NCBI GenBank assembly: GCA_030950865.1
Contig: JAUZQR010000414.1
Location: 1 to 6,199, forward strand
Reading direction: 5' to 3'
DNA length: 6,199 nucleotides
Origin: Mariprofundaceae bacterium
GTDB lineage: Bacteria; Pseudomonadota; Zetaproteobacteria; Mariprofundales; Mariprofundaceae
The position numbers and the translations under genes are program-made. Under the pieces are notes generated by a model. It saw only the letters and a list, made by a program, of their open reading frames with translations. It did no database searches and had not been told where the DNA came from. Below, in pieces: positions 1 to 6,079 of this stretch (positions within the stretch are counted from its first letter, which is position 1; each line of letters opens with the position of its first letter).

Positions 1-1002
1 AGGGGCAGCAGCTTTCTCTTTCTCGCCCATCAGTAAATACCAACCCGTAAGACCCAGCCCTATGGATATGAGCAGAAAGGGAACAAACGGCATGCCTGGC
101 ACAAGCCCGATAAAGAATAATGCGCCTGATGCAATAAGATGCACCTTTGGATGCTGTGTAAATTGCACCGTAATTTCTTCTGATAACTGTTCACTGCCAC
201 CAGCACGCGTAATCACAATACCTGCCGCAGTTGAAATAACCAATGCAGGTATTTGAGACACCAAACCATCACCAACCGTCAATAAACTGTACACTTGCAT
301 TGCATCGCCCATAGCCATGCCTTGCTGCATGGTGCCAATAATTAGACCTGCAATAAGGTTAATTGCCGTGATAATCAAACCTGCCACAGCATCACCACGC
401 ACAAACTTCGCAGCACCATCCATAGAACCAAAAAATTCTGCTTCGCGCGCTACGGCAGTGCGTCGTTCACGTGCCTGCGTCTCATCAATCATACCTGCAT
501 TCAAATCCGCATCAATCGCCATTTGTTTGCCTGGCATAGCATCCAAAGTAAACCTTGCAGCCACTTCAGCAATACGTGTTGAACCTTTGGTAATCACGAT
601 AAAGTTAATCAATACAAGAATAATAAAGATGATAATACCAACAACCGTATTACCACCCACAACAAAATTGCCAAAGCCTTCAATCACATGTCCAGCCGCG
701 CCCGTCCCTTCTTGACCATGCAATAAAATCAAACGTGTGGTTGCTACATTTAATGCCAAACGAAAAAGTGTTGTAAGCAAGAGTAAGGCGGGGAAAATAG
801 AAAAATCTAAAGGTCTTAATACAAAAATTGCAGTTAAGAGAATGATAACCCCAATAGCAAGGTTGGCTGCCAACAGAATATCCATTAGCCATAATGGTAA
901 TGGCACCATCATAATCAACAGAATGCCCAATACACCCACAGCCAATAATACATCGGTGTGCCGCATCATACTCTGCAATTTCAATACTGCTGTTGCCTGC
1001 AT
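1..1002 (-). CDS. flhA: FlhA, flagellar export motor and docking protein, N-terminal 334 residues (cut by window edge)
   Basis: FlhA is the large inner-membrane component of the flagellar type III export apparatus. It couples proton flow to secretion and, through its cytoplasmic C-terminal ring, docks substrate-chaperone complexes. Only the 5' part is in the window: 334 codons, open to base 1, out of roughly 690 expected. The visible part is the membrane domain, with hydrophobic segments near residues 18-38, 41-63, 112-137, 205-225, 240-263 and 288-325. The FHIPEP family signature is clear at about 143-166 (RIAEVAARF, then LDAMPGKQMAIDAD). RLALNVATTR lies at 81-90 and VRGDAVAG at 201-208; D204 sits in the position of the conserved aspartate known to matter for export. 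The start is the ATG at 1002-1000, with an AAAGG Shine-Dalgarno-like sequence 10 nt upstream. It follows the flhB stop by 18 nt, so it should be in the same transcript. Confidence 0.97.
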   Translation of the reverse strand, partial: MQATAVLKLQSMMRHTDVLLAVGVLGILLIMMVPLPLWLMDILLAANLAIGVIILLTAIFVLRPLDFSIFPALLLLTTLFRLALNVATTRLILLHGQEGTGAAGHVIEGFGNFVVGGNTVVGIIIFIILVLINFIVITKGSTRIAEVAARFTLDAMPGKQMAIDADLNAGMIDETQARERRTAVAREAEFFGSMDGAAKFVRGDAVAGLIITAINLIAGLIIGTMQQGMAMGDAMQVYSLLTVGDGLVSQIPALVISTAAGIVITRAGGSEQLSEEITVQFTQHPKVHLIASGALFFIGLVPGMPFVPFLLISIGLGLTGWYLLMGEKEKAAAP

Positions 1003-1020
1003 ATTTATATAACCTTTCTT

Positions 1021-2097
1021 TTATACTGTTCTAGGACCACGTATGCGATAAATCTCTGCAAGAATAACCGCTACTGCCTCAAACAAATCTTCAGGAATTT
1101 CTTCCCCGACTTTCACACTCTTGAACAAGGAACGTGCCAAAGGTTTATTTTCACGAATGGGAATTTTATGTTCGCGTGCAATTTCACGAATTTTCTCAGC
1201 GACCTTACCTTTACCCGATGCCACAACTTTCGGTGCAGAAGCGCCTGTCTCATCATATTTAAGAGCCACTGCAATATGTGTAGGATTGGTAATAACCACA
1301 TCAGCTTTGGGTACATCTGCCATCATTCGATTACGTGCTTGTTCCATCTGAATTTGGCGAATTTTTCCTTTGAGTTGAGGATCGCCTTCACTTTCTTTAT
1401 TCTCATCACGAATTTCTTTTTGCGACATCTTGAGTGATTTTGCATGCTCCCAGCGTTGATAAATCACATCTGCCAAGGCAATCGTGAAAAATAAAAATGC
1501 CACAATCCCAGCGATTTGAAGGCTTCCTTGCGCCAATAATTTGGCGATATCACCCGTACTTTGACGAGGCGCTGCCATAACTTCTGGAAATAAATCCACC
1601 AAAACAAACCAACATACCGATGAAATAATCACTAATTTTAAAATTGACTTCACAAATTCTGCCAATGATTTGCTCGAAAAAAGACGTTTCAAACCTTTCG
1701 CAGGGCTTACTTTTTCAAATTTTGGTTTCATGGTTTCAAAGGTAAAAACCGAGCCTGTTACTAAAAATGACATCAGCATGCCAATGAGCATCACGGGTAT
1801 TGCCACAGGCAACACTATCATCGCTATATCAATGGTTACCGATGCCAACAACTCCTGCATGCCTTTGGGTGAGGTATCCAAGATTATCTTTCCAGACAAG
1901 TAGGCACGTGTTAAATCCATAACATGTGATACAATCCAAGCGCCAAGACCTGTGACAGATAGTGATGCAATCAATAAAAATGATAGTGCCGTGGATGGTT
2001 CTTTACTGGATGCGACCTGCCCTTTTTTACGCGCATCTTCAATACGCTTGGGCGTGGCATCTTCGGTTTGTTGGCTTTTATCTTGGTCGTCAGCCAC
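1021..2097 (-). CDS. flhB: FlhB, export gate protein and substrate-specificity switch
   Basis: FlhB wraps around the FliPQR gate in the inner membrane. Its autocleaved cytoplasmic domain switches export from rod/hook to filament substrates. The 358-residue length is normal for the family. A charged N-terminus rich in D, K and Q contains TEDATPKRIEDARKKGQVAS (11-30), a family hallmark. Hydrophobic segments lie near 37-57, 88-115, 150-170 and 192-212. The conserved linker KMSQKEIRDENKESEGDP (223-240) leads to the autocleavage motif NPTH at 271-274, followed by IAVALKY, so self-cleavage between N271 and P272 is expected. The start codon is GTG at 2097-2095, inside the last codons of fliR. The 8-nt overlap with fliR and a GGAG about 8 nt upstream suggest translational coupling. 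No defects are visible. Confidence 0.98.
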   Translation of the reverse strand: MADDQDKSQQTEDATPKRIEDARKKGQVASSKEPSTALSFLLIASLSVTGLGAWIVSHVMDLTRAYLSGKIILDTSPKGMQELLASVTIDIAMIVLPVAIPVMLIGMLMSFLVTGSVFTFETMKPKFEKVSPAKGLKRLFSSKSLAEFVKSILKLVIISSVCWFVLVDLFPEVMAAPRQSTGDIAKLLAQGSLQIAGIVAFLFFTIALADVIYQRWEHAKSLKMSQKEIRDENKESEGDPQLKGKIRQIQMEQARNRMMADVPKADVVITNPTHIAVALKYDETGASAPKVVASGKGKVAEKIREIAREHKIPIRENKPLARSLFKSVKVGEEIPEDLFEAVAVILAEIYRIRGPRTV

Positions 2098-2872
2098 CTT
2101 TCAAGCTCCGCATCATGGCTGGTAACTGATGACCTAATGAAATAAATGCATCATAGGTCAACGAGATGATACTTGGCATGGACAGTGCAAAAACAATCAA
2201 GCCCAAACCCACCGTCAAAGGAAAACTCACAAAAAACACTTGAATTTGCGGCACCGCACGCGAGACCAAACCCAGAGCTACATTTACAAAAAATAATAGT
2301 AATAATACAGGAGCAACAAGGCGCAATGCCAACACAAACATCTGTGCTGCTGCATCATTTAGAACATTCCAGCCACCAAATGCCCAAGCATGCCCAATAG
2401 GCAAAATGTCAAAAGAGTCCGATAGCGCCAATAAAAATGCATGATGCGCTCCAGCACCCAGCCAAAGCAACATCGCCAAAACACTGGCTAACTGCGCTGT
2501 AATCGCGCCTTGTGCTGAAGTTGCAGGGTCAAACACATTAGCAATCGCCATACCCATTTGGAAGCTCATGACTTGCCCCGCAAACTGAACAGCAGAAAAT
2601 ATAAGGTTTGCCAATAATGCCAAAATACCGGCCAATATCATTTCCTGCGCAGCCAATAAAATAAATACGATTGGCTGAGGTGAAATAACGGTAACAGAAG
2701 GCGATACAACGGGGTATAAAAGAAATGCTATCAAAGCAACAAGCCCTATTTTTACAGGTGGCGGCACAAGGTTGTGCCCCAAAACAGGAATCAAAATAAC
2801 CAATGCTCCAACGCGCAACAGTATAAGCATTGCTACCATCACATCCTGCATCTCTAGCATCGGAAATAACAT
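2090..2872 (-). CDS. fliR: FliR, flagellar export gate subunit
   Basis: FliR is the single-copy subunit that closes the helical FliP5-FliQ4-FliR1 export gate of the flagellar type III system in the inner membrane. The predicted protein has 260 residues, a standard length, and is very hydrophobic, with segments around 10-30, 40-60, 66-98, 128-150, 175-203 and 213-235. Family motifs are present: GQVMSFQMG (99-107) followed by the conserved DP pair at 115-116, and NVALGLVSRAVPQIQVFF (197-214) followed by FPLT. The ATG at 2872 gives the normal N-terminus but has only a weak Shine-Dalgarno candidate (GGAT, about 12 nt upstream). Downstream ATGs at codons 5 and 8 are no better supported. It lies 28 nt after the fliQ stop and overlaps the flhB start by 8 nt. 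Confidence 0.97.
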   Translation of the reverse strand: MLFPMLEMQDVMVAMLILLRVGALVILIPVLGHNLVPPPVKIGLVALIAFLLYPVVSPSVTVISPQPIVFILLAAQEMILAGILALLANLIFSAVQFAGQVMSFQMGMAIANVFDPATSAQGAITAQLASVLAMLLWLGAGAHHAFLLALSDSFDILPIGHAWAFGGWNVLNDAAAQMFVLALRLVAPVLLLLFFVNVALGLVSRAVPQIQVFFVSFPLTVGLGLIVFALSMPSIISLTYDAFISLGHQLPAMMRSLKGG

Positions 2873-2900
2873 TAGATGTTACAATCCATCATAACTTTTT

Positions 2901-3170
2901 TTAATGAATCAGCATGGGAATACTGGCAAACACATGTTCCGTATAAGTCACCATTTTCTCAATCATCCATGAGGAAGCCAAAACAAGAACCAAAAATACC
3001 GCAATGATTTTTGGCACAAAGGTTAATGTCATTTCTTGAATCTGTGTTACAGCCTGAAATAATGAGATTAACACCCCTACCACCAAAGCTACAACAAGCA
3101 TTGGCATGGATAACCATAATACCATTTTTAGTGCTTCAACACCTTGGTGAACAACCATATCAGGATTCAT
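2901..3170 (-). CDS. fliQ: FliQ, flagellar export gate subunit
   Basis: FliQ is the small two-helix membrane protein present in four copies in the FliPQR export gate. From the ATG at 3170 the protein is 89 residues, the usual family length. There are two long hydrophobic stretches (about 14-38 and 53-75) and between them the highly conserved loop LFQAVTQIQEMTLTFVPKI (37-55). The start was chosen for length and because AGGA (3179-3176) lies 5 nt upstream. An ATG two codons earlier (3176) overlaps that ribosome-binding site and would leave no spacing. The frame stays open to 3356 upstream, but that part is antisense to the HDOD remnant and does not resemble FliQ. Unusually, fliQ is separated from fliP by 516 nt. 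Its translation signal sits directly on a direct-repeat copy at the edge of the suspected insertion. Confidence 0.97.
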   Translation of the reverse strand: MNPDMVVHQGVEALKMVLWLSMPMLVVALVVGVLISLFQAVTQIQEMTLTFVPKIIAVFLVLVLASSWMIEKMVTYTEHVFASIPMLIH

Positions 3171-3185
3171 AAGCATCCTAGAGCA
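3169..3185. repeat. Direct repeat, left copy, over the fliQ ribosome-binding site
   Basis: The + strand sequence ATAAGCATCCTAGAGCA matches ATAAGCATTCAGAGCA at 3636-3651 in the same orientation, with one mismatch and one single-base gap (15 of 17 aligned positions). The two copies bracket the HDOD remnant about 467 bp apart. On the operon strand this copy contains the AGGA Shine-Dalgarno sequence and the first bases of the fliQ start codon. The repeat could be a target duplication, or the short homology at which an insertion or duplication was joined. Confidence 0.6.
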
Positions 3186-3197
3186 ATATACATACCA
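3182..3197 (-). promoter_or_regulatory. Sigma-54 (RpoN) -24/-12-like motif upstream of fliQ
   Basis: On the minus strand the sequence TGGTATGTATATTGCT fits the sigma-54 consensus TGGCACG-N4-TTGCW at 10 of 12 specified positions. It includes the essential GG and GC with the required 10-nt spacing. Many flagellar operons are RpoN-dependent, and the site would drive fliQ-fliR-flhB-flhA. However, the predicted transcription start (about 3171) is immediately before the fliQ ATG at 3170. The message would lack its ribosome-binding site, which weakens the case. It could be a chance match. Confidence 0.3.
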
Positions 3198-3249
3198 CAT
3201 TTCCCTCGGCATCATTACAAGAGCATTATCCGCTACACTCATTGAACCT

Positions 3250-3607
3250 ATGAAAGCACAAGAAAGAGTGCTCGAAGACTTTTCTAAGCACCTTAAAGGT
3301 GCCCCATCCTTGCCGTCTGTTTGGTCTGAAATAGAAGTACCTATCAAATGCGGCAACTACGAAAAAAAGTCCTCAGTTGTTCGCCAAGCAAGATCAAGGA
3401 CTTGCCAGCGAAGTTTTAAAGGTCGTAAATTCAGCAGGGTTTAACAATATAAAAGCGATTAATGATGTTTCTCAAGCCGTTTCTCGTCTAGATTTTCAGA
3501 CAATGCATGCCATTGCGACCCATTATTGCACATCTGATTTCTCCAACCACTACTTTTTAGCCATTCATTTTGGCTTTGCGGGTAGCATTGACTTCAACAC
3601 TCTATAA
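3250..3607 (+). pseudogene. HDOD-domain protein remnant, frameshifted and C-terminally short
   Basis: HDOD domains are catalytically altered relatives of HD phosphohydrolases, found in bacterial signalling and motility proteins. Here two overlapping frames together read as the first half of such a domain. From the ATG at 3250, frame one gives LEDFSKHLKGAPSLPSVW, with the family's LPxLP opening. From about 3335 the +1-shifted frame gives LFAKQDQGLASEVLKVVNSA, GF, and then INDVSQAVSRLDFQTMHAIA. This matches the usual pattern of an (I/D)xxDPxLxxxLLxLVNSAxF helix followed by an xxAIxxLGxxTLxxLA helix. Frame two has a TAG at 3332, so the two halves cannot be one ordinary ORF. The switch lies between 3335 and 3370, possibly at the A7 run 3362-3368. 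The second frame ends at TAA 3605-3607, giving about 118 residues in total, whereas a full HDOD domain is near 200. There is no clear ribosome-binding site before 3250. It is antisense to the flagellar operon, so read-through would be opposed. The HDOD identification is by motif, not by database search. Confidence 0.75.
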
Positions 3608-3635
3608 ATTGGCGTAAAATCATAACGGATAAGAG

Positions 3636-3651
3636 ATAAGCATTCAGAGCA
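3636..3651. repeat. Direct repeat, right copy, downstream of fliP
   Basis: This copy reads ATAAGCATTCAGAGCA and pairs with 3169-3185. It lies 28 bp after the HDOD stop and 35 bp beyond the fliP stop on the operon strand. Collapsing the two copies would leave about 50 nt between fliP and fliQ, a plausible original junction. Confidence 0.6.
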
Positions 3652-3686
3652 TCCCCCTGAAAACACTAGGCTCTAAAAAAATATAA

Positions 3687-4418
3687 CTATTTAAAGCTCT
3701 GTAATAGTGATGCTGTAATCAAATGCCAGCCATCAACCAGTACAAAAAGAATAATCTTTAAAGGCAATGAAATCATTACTGGCGGCAACATCATCATACC
3801 CATACTCATTAACACTGATGCCACTACCAAATCTAACACCACAAATGGAATATAAATCAAAAAACCAATCTCAAAGGCTGTACGCAACTCACTAATAACA
3901 AAGGCTGGAATCAACACATGCATGGGTGTGTCACTTGAGCTTTTGGGTTTCTCAATGTGTGCCGATTTAAGAAACAACAGCAAATCATCTTCTCGGGTTT
4001 GTCTAATCATAAACGATTGCAGCGGAGCTTTTGCTTTTTCAAATGCTTCTGCTTGTGATAATTCTTCCGCCAAATACGGCGTGACCGCATCAGCGTCAAT
4101 TTTTTGCCATACTGGCATCATAATAAACATAGTCATAAATAACGCCAAACCAACAATAATCTGATTGGGTGGACTTTGCTGTGTACCCAAAGCCATGCGC
4201 AAAAAGGCAAATACAATAATAATACGGGTAAATGATGTCATCATCACCAAAATCGATGGTGCCAATGTCAAAACTGTCAAAAACGCCAGTATTTTAAGCC
4301 CTGTAAACCAATCATCGGGGTTATTTCCTTGCCCCAAACTAAGTGCCAGCGTTGGAATATCTGCTGCCCACGTTACTTGTGGTACAAGCAATAAAACTAA
4401 AAGAAGAAGCTTAATCAT
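3687..4418 (-). CDS. fliP: FliP, flagellar export gate subunit
   Basis: FliP forms the pentamer at the heart of the flagellar type III export gate. The ATG at 4418 gives 243 residues, close to the usual 245, and places a cleavable signal peptide at the N-terminus (hydrophobic 3-13, likely cleavage after TWAA at 16-19), as is known for FliP. Conserved blocks follow: MTSFTRIIIVFAFLRMALGT (60-79) with QQSPPNQIIVGLALF; IPAFVISELRTAFEIGFLIY (170-189); and the methionine-rich gating region VLMSMGMMMLPPVMISLPLK (202-221), ending in FVLVDGWHLI. The frame extends upstream to an ATG at 4475, but that would bury the signal peptide behind 19 residues overlapping fliO, so 4418 is preferred. GAGGAG about 10 nt upstream is its ribosome-binding site. 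It overlaps the fliO end by 8 nt. Downstream, the operon is interrupted before fliQ. Confidence 0.97.
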   Translation of the reverse strand: MIKLLLLVLLLVPQVTWAADIPTLALSLGQGNNPDDWFTGLKILAFLTVLTLAPSILVMMTSFTRIIIVFAFLRMALGTQQSPPNQIIVGLALFMTMFIMMPVWQKIDADAVTPYLAEELSQAEAFEKAKAPLQSFMIRQTREDDLLLFLKSAHIEKPKSSSDTPMHVLIPAFVISELRTAFEIGFLIYIPFVVLDLVVASVLMSMGMMMLPPVMISLPLKIILFVLVDGWHLITASLLQSFK

Positions 4419-4719
4419 CTGATATTTGCTCCTCAATCTTAGGGGCATCAACAGACTCCACTTCAAATGATTCAATCATGCTTACACCCGCCGCAGAAGA
4501 CGTTGATAAAATATAATGTTTGTTACCACGCTGCACTTCGATAAGGCTATGGCGCGAGTCCAATGATAAGCGTTGCAGCACACGCATATTGGATGTATTG
4601 CTTGATAAGGTGTGCCCCTGAAATCGTTTCATACCCCACACAAATAATGCAAACAATGCCAAAACCCCTGCTAAGGCGGCAATGGATTGTAGCAACATCA
4701 TCGTCAAACTTTGCTCCAT
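4411..4719 (-). CDS. fliO: FliO, FliP assembly factor
   Basis: FliO is a small inner-membrane protein that stabilises and helps oligomerise FliP during gate assembly; it is poorly conserved and missing in some lineages. The 102-residue product has one transmembrane segment near residues 8-29 (LLQSIAALAGVLALFALFVW), ending in the positively charged MKRF. A small cytoplasmic domain follows, with the typical MRVLQRLSLDSRHSLIEVQR (45-64) and YILSTSSAAGVSMI. The tail is acidic. Identity rests on this pattern plus its place between fliN and fliP. The start at 4719 lies 5 nt after the fliN stop and lacks a good Shine-Dalgarno sequence, suggesting coupling to fliN. ATG codons 7 and 8 could be used with the GGAG inside codons 1-2, giving a protein 6-7 residues shorter. 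Confidence 0.92.
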   Translation of the reverse strand: MEQSLTMMLLQSIAALAGVLALFALFVWGMKRFQGHTLSSNTSNMRVLQRLSLDSRHSLIEVQRGNKHYILSTSSAAGVSMIESFEVESVDAPKIEEQISDD

Positions 4720-4724
4720 CAGGC

Positions 4725-5036
4725 TTAACTCAAGCTTCGGATACGCTCACCAGAAGGCACAATATCCACAATGCGCACACCCAGTTTACCATCCGCAGAG
4801 ACCACTTCGCCGCGTGCAAACACTTGCCCATTGGCTAAAATTTCAACTTCTGCATCAGCCTCTTTTTTTAAATCAACTACAGTTCCACGATGCAACCTAG
4901 CCACCGCATGCAACGGCATTTCCACGCGCCCTAATTCCACGCTAACTTCCAATGGAACATGCATAATCGCATCCAAGTTAGGGCGTGTGATGTCCTGCTG
5001 GTCAAGCTCGGTATTTGTGTCATTCGCATCGCTCAT
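4725..5036 (-). CDS. fliN: FliN, flagellar switch C-ring protein
   Basis: FliN forms the bottom of the cytoplasmic C-ring with FliM. It takes part in direction switching and in delivering export cargo. The protein has 103 residues, the short form of FliN. An acidic, polar N-terminal tail (1-18) precedes the SpoA domain, which covers most of the rest. Recognisable family stretches are LDAIMHVPLEVSVELGR (21-37), LHRGTVVDLKKEAD (48-61), ILANGQVFARGEVV (66-79) and KLGVRIVDIVPSGERIRSL (84-102). The start has a strong ribosome-binding site, GGAGGT 5 nt upstream. Its ATG overlaps the fliM TGA (ATGA, 4 nt), so the two partner proteins are probably translationally coupled. Confidence 0.98.
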   Translation of the reverse strand: MSDANDTNTELDQQDITRPNLDAIMHVPLEVSVELGRVEMPLHAVARLHRGTVVDLKKEADAEVEILANGQVFARGEVVSADGKLGVRIVDIVPSGERIRSLS

Positions 5037-6079
5037 GATGCACCTCCGTGTATCTTATGAATAAGTTCAGCAGCTAGCATGCCATCTTGACTACCCGCTT
5101 GTGCCTGAAACATCGGCATGTCGTCAATCCACAAAATGCTTGGCTCAGACTCACTAACTTTTAAAGGTAAATAATCACCTGGCGATAGATTTAGAAATTG
5201 CCCAACATTCATTTCGCACTGCCCCATCTCTAAACGCATGGTGATAGGCACCCCATTCAAAGAGTCCTGCAATCGTTGTTCCCAATCTTTATCCACCGAT
5301 GTCGGCTCATCACTCATAGCTGAACGTAAATTATCCAACATGGGTTCAAGAAAAGTTCGTGGATAATGCAAAGCAAACATGCCCTTCACATCTTCATCCA
5401 GTTGAATTTCAAAGTGCATCGAAAAACACGCATCATGTGAGCTTGCCACCGCCAAAAACTGCGGGTCTGTGTCTATTTTAAACAATACAAAATCTAAAAT
5501 CGTTACTGGCTTCCATGCCTTTTCTAGATGCATTTCTAGGCTCTGGGCAATACGTTCAGACAGGTTTTTTTCCACGGGCGACAGAGTATCAATATTCTCT
5601 CCATAAGCTTCTCCATTACCCCCCAACATAGCATCCACATGCGCTACAATGAGAGATAAATCAAAGCTCAACATCATCCGACCAAAACCTTCCACCGCAT
5701 ATGCAAAAAACGCCTGTGGTTCTTCCGTATCAACCACGTCACTATAAGGTACTTGATCCATACTTTGAAAAGTTACCGTGACATCACGATTAAACGTATC
5801 CGACCACTGCTCCTGTAAAGATTCCACCATACGCTCTTGCAAATTAACAAATAACGGATAACGCCCTGGCCCATCACCTCCTGCACTCTCAAATGAAAAG
5901 TCCTCAATAGTTTCAGGCTGTTTTAGGGCTGGTAGCGTTGCAAAAAGAGCTTCAACAGTCTCTCCTGGTGCAACACTTGCGACCAGAGCTTCAATCTCTT
6001 CAGGCTCAAGTATGGGTTTTGCCTGTGCCTCTACACCAGCATCTGCCATATCTGCATCAGCTTTCGCATCATCTGTCAT
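5033..6079 (-). CDS. fliM: FliM, flagellar motor switch protein
   Basis: FliM links FliG to FliN in the C-ring and binds phosphorylated CheY to change rotation direction. The 348-residue product shows the expected order. An N-terminal CheY-binding helix, ILEPEEIEALV (23-33), corresponds to ILSQAEIDALL of Escherichia coli. A middle CheC-like domain (about 75-260) carries the FliG-contacting LGGNG at 152-156. A C-terminal SpoA domain spans about 265-345 (LGQ-type region EMGQCEMNVGQFLNLSPGDY at 285-303, then PLKVSE). Odd points: about 18 extra Ala/Asp-rich residues precede the CheY-binding helix, and its usual L-S-Q is L-E-P. The ATG at 6079 overlaps the fliL stop (ATGA) and has only a weak ribosome-binding site. 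An internal ATG at codon 11 has none, so the long form is favoured. Confidence 0.97.
   Translation of the reverse strand: MTDDAKADADMADAGVEAQAKPILEPEEIEALVASVAPGETVEALFATLPALKQPETIEDFSFESAGGDGPGRYPLFVNLQERMVESLQEQWSDTFNRDVTVTFQSMDQVPYSDVVDTEEPQAFFAYAVEGFGRMMLSFDLSLIVAHVDAMLGGNGEAYGENIDTLSPVEKNLSERIAQSLEMHLEKAWKPVTILDFVLFKIDTDPQFLAVASSHDACFSMHFEIQLDEDVKGMFALHYPRTFLEPMLDNLRSAMSDEPTSVDKDWEQRLQDSLNGVPITMRLEMGQCEMNVGQFLNLSPGDYLPLKVSESEPSILWIDDMPMFQAQAGSQDGMLAAELIHKIHGGAS

Larger units (their letters stand above)
3171..3686. other. Interruption between fliP and fliQ, probable inserted segment
   Basis: This 516-nt gap splits fliP from fliQ, in an operon whose other junctions are overlaps or gaps under 30 nt. 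It contains a decayed HDOD-domain gene on the + strand (3250-3607), flanked by imperfect direct repeats at 3169-3185 and 3636-3651. The stretch from 3186 to 3249 holds no gene that I can recognise; it contains a sigma-54-like motif on the minus strand overlapping the left repeat. The stretch from 3652 to 3686 is the likely remaining original fliP-fliQ spacer and includes an A7 run (T7 on the operon strand). No transposase, integrase or clean terminal inverted repeats are visible. That it is an insertion is inferred from the gap, the opposite-strand foreign domain and the repeats. Confidence 0.7.

Noticed and set aside
317..715. Plus-strand 132-codon ORF in the flhA region
   Set aside because: It is antisense to the continuous, family-matching FlhA frame, shows no recognisable domain and is a frame shadow.
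958..1437. Plus-strand 159-codon ORF across the flhA/flhB junction
   Set aside because: It is antisense to flhB and the flhA start, has a Cys/Phe-rich shadow composition, and has no recognisable motifs.
2901..3356. A 151-residue version of FliQ using the upstream ATG at 3356
   Set aside because: FliQ is about 89 residues in known bacteria. The extra N-terminal part is antisense to the HDOD remnant and has no FliQ resemblance, and the ATG at 3170 has a well-placed AGGA.
3363..3369. Programmed -1 frameshift at A AAA AAG in the HDOD remnant
   Set aside because: The heptamer is in register with the first frame, but a -1 slip leads to the third frame, not to the one that encodes the rest of the HDOD pattern. 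A +1 (or -2) shift is needed.
3646..3674. Possible terminator hairpin between fliP and fliQ (AGAGC/GCTCT stem)
   Set aside because: The stem is only 5 bp with a 19-nt loop. On the operon strand the T-run lies before the hairpin rather than after it; on the + strand it is followed by A's. Neither direction makes a rho-independent terminator.
3171..3686. Integron cassette or insertion sequence as the source of the segment
   Set aside because: No attC-like core sites, transposase or integrase fragment, or matched terminal inverted repeats could be identified; only imperfect direct repeats and an asymmetric short inverted repeat are present.
3687..4475. A 262-residue FliP starting at 4475
   Set aside because: It would put 19 residues in front of an obvious signal peptide and overlap fliO by 65 nt. 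The ATG at 4418 has GAGGAG upstream and gives the usual length.
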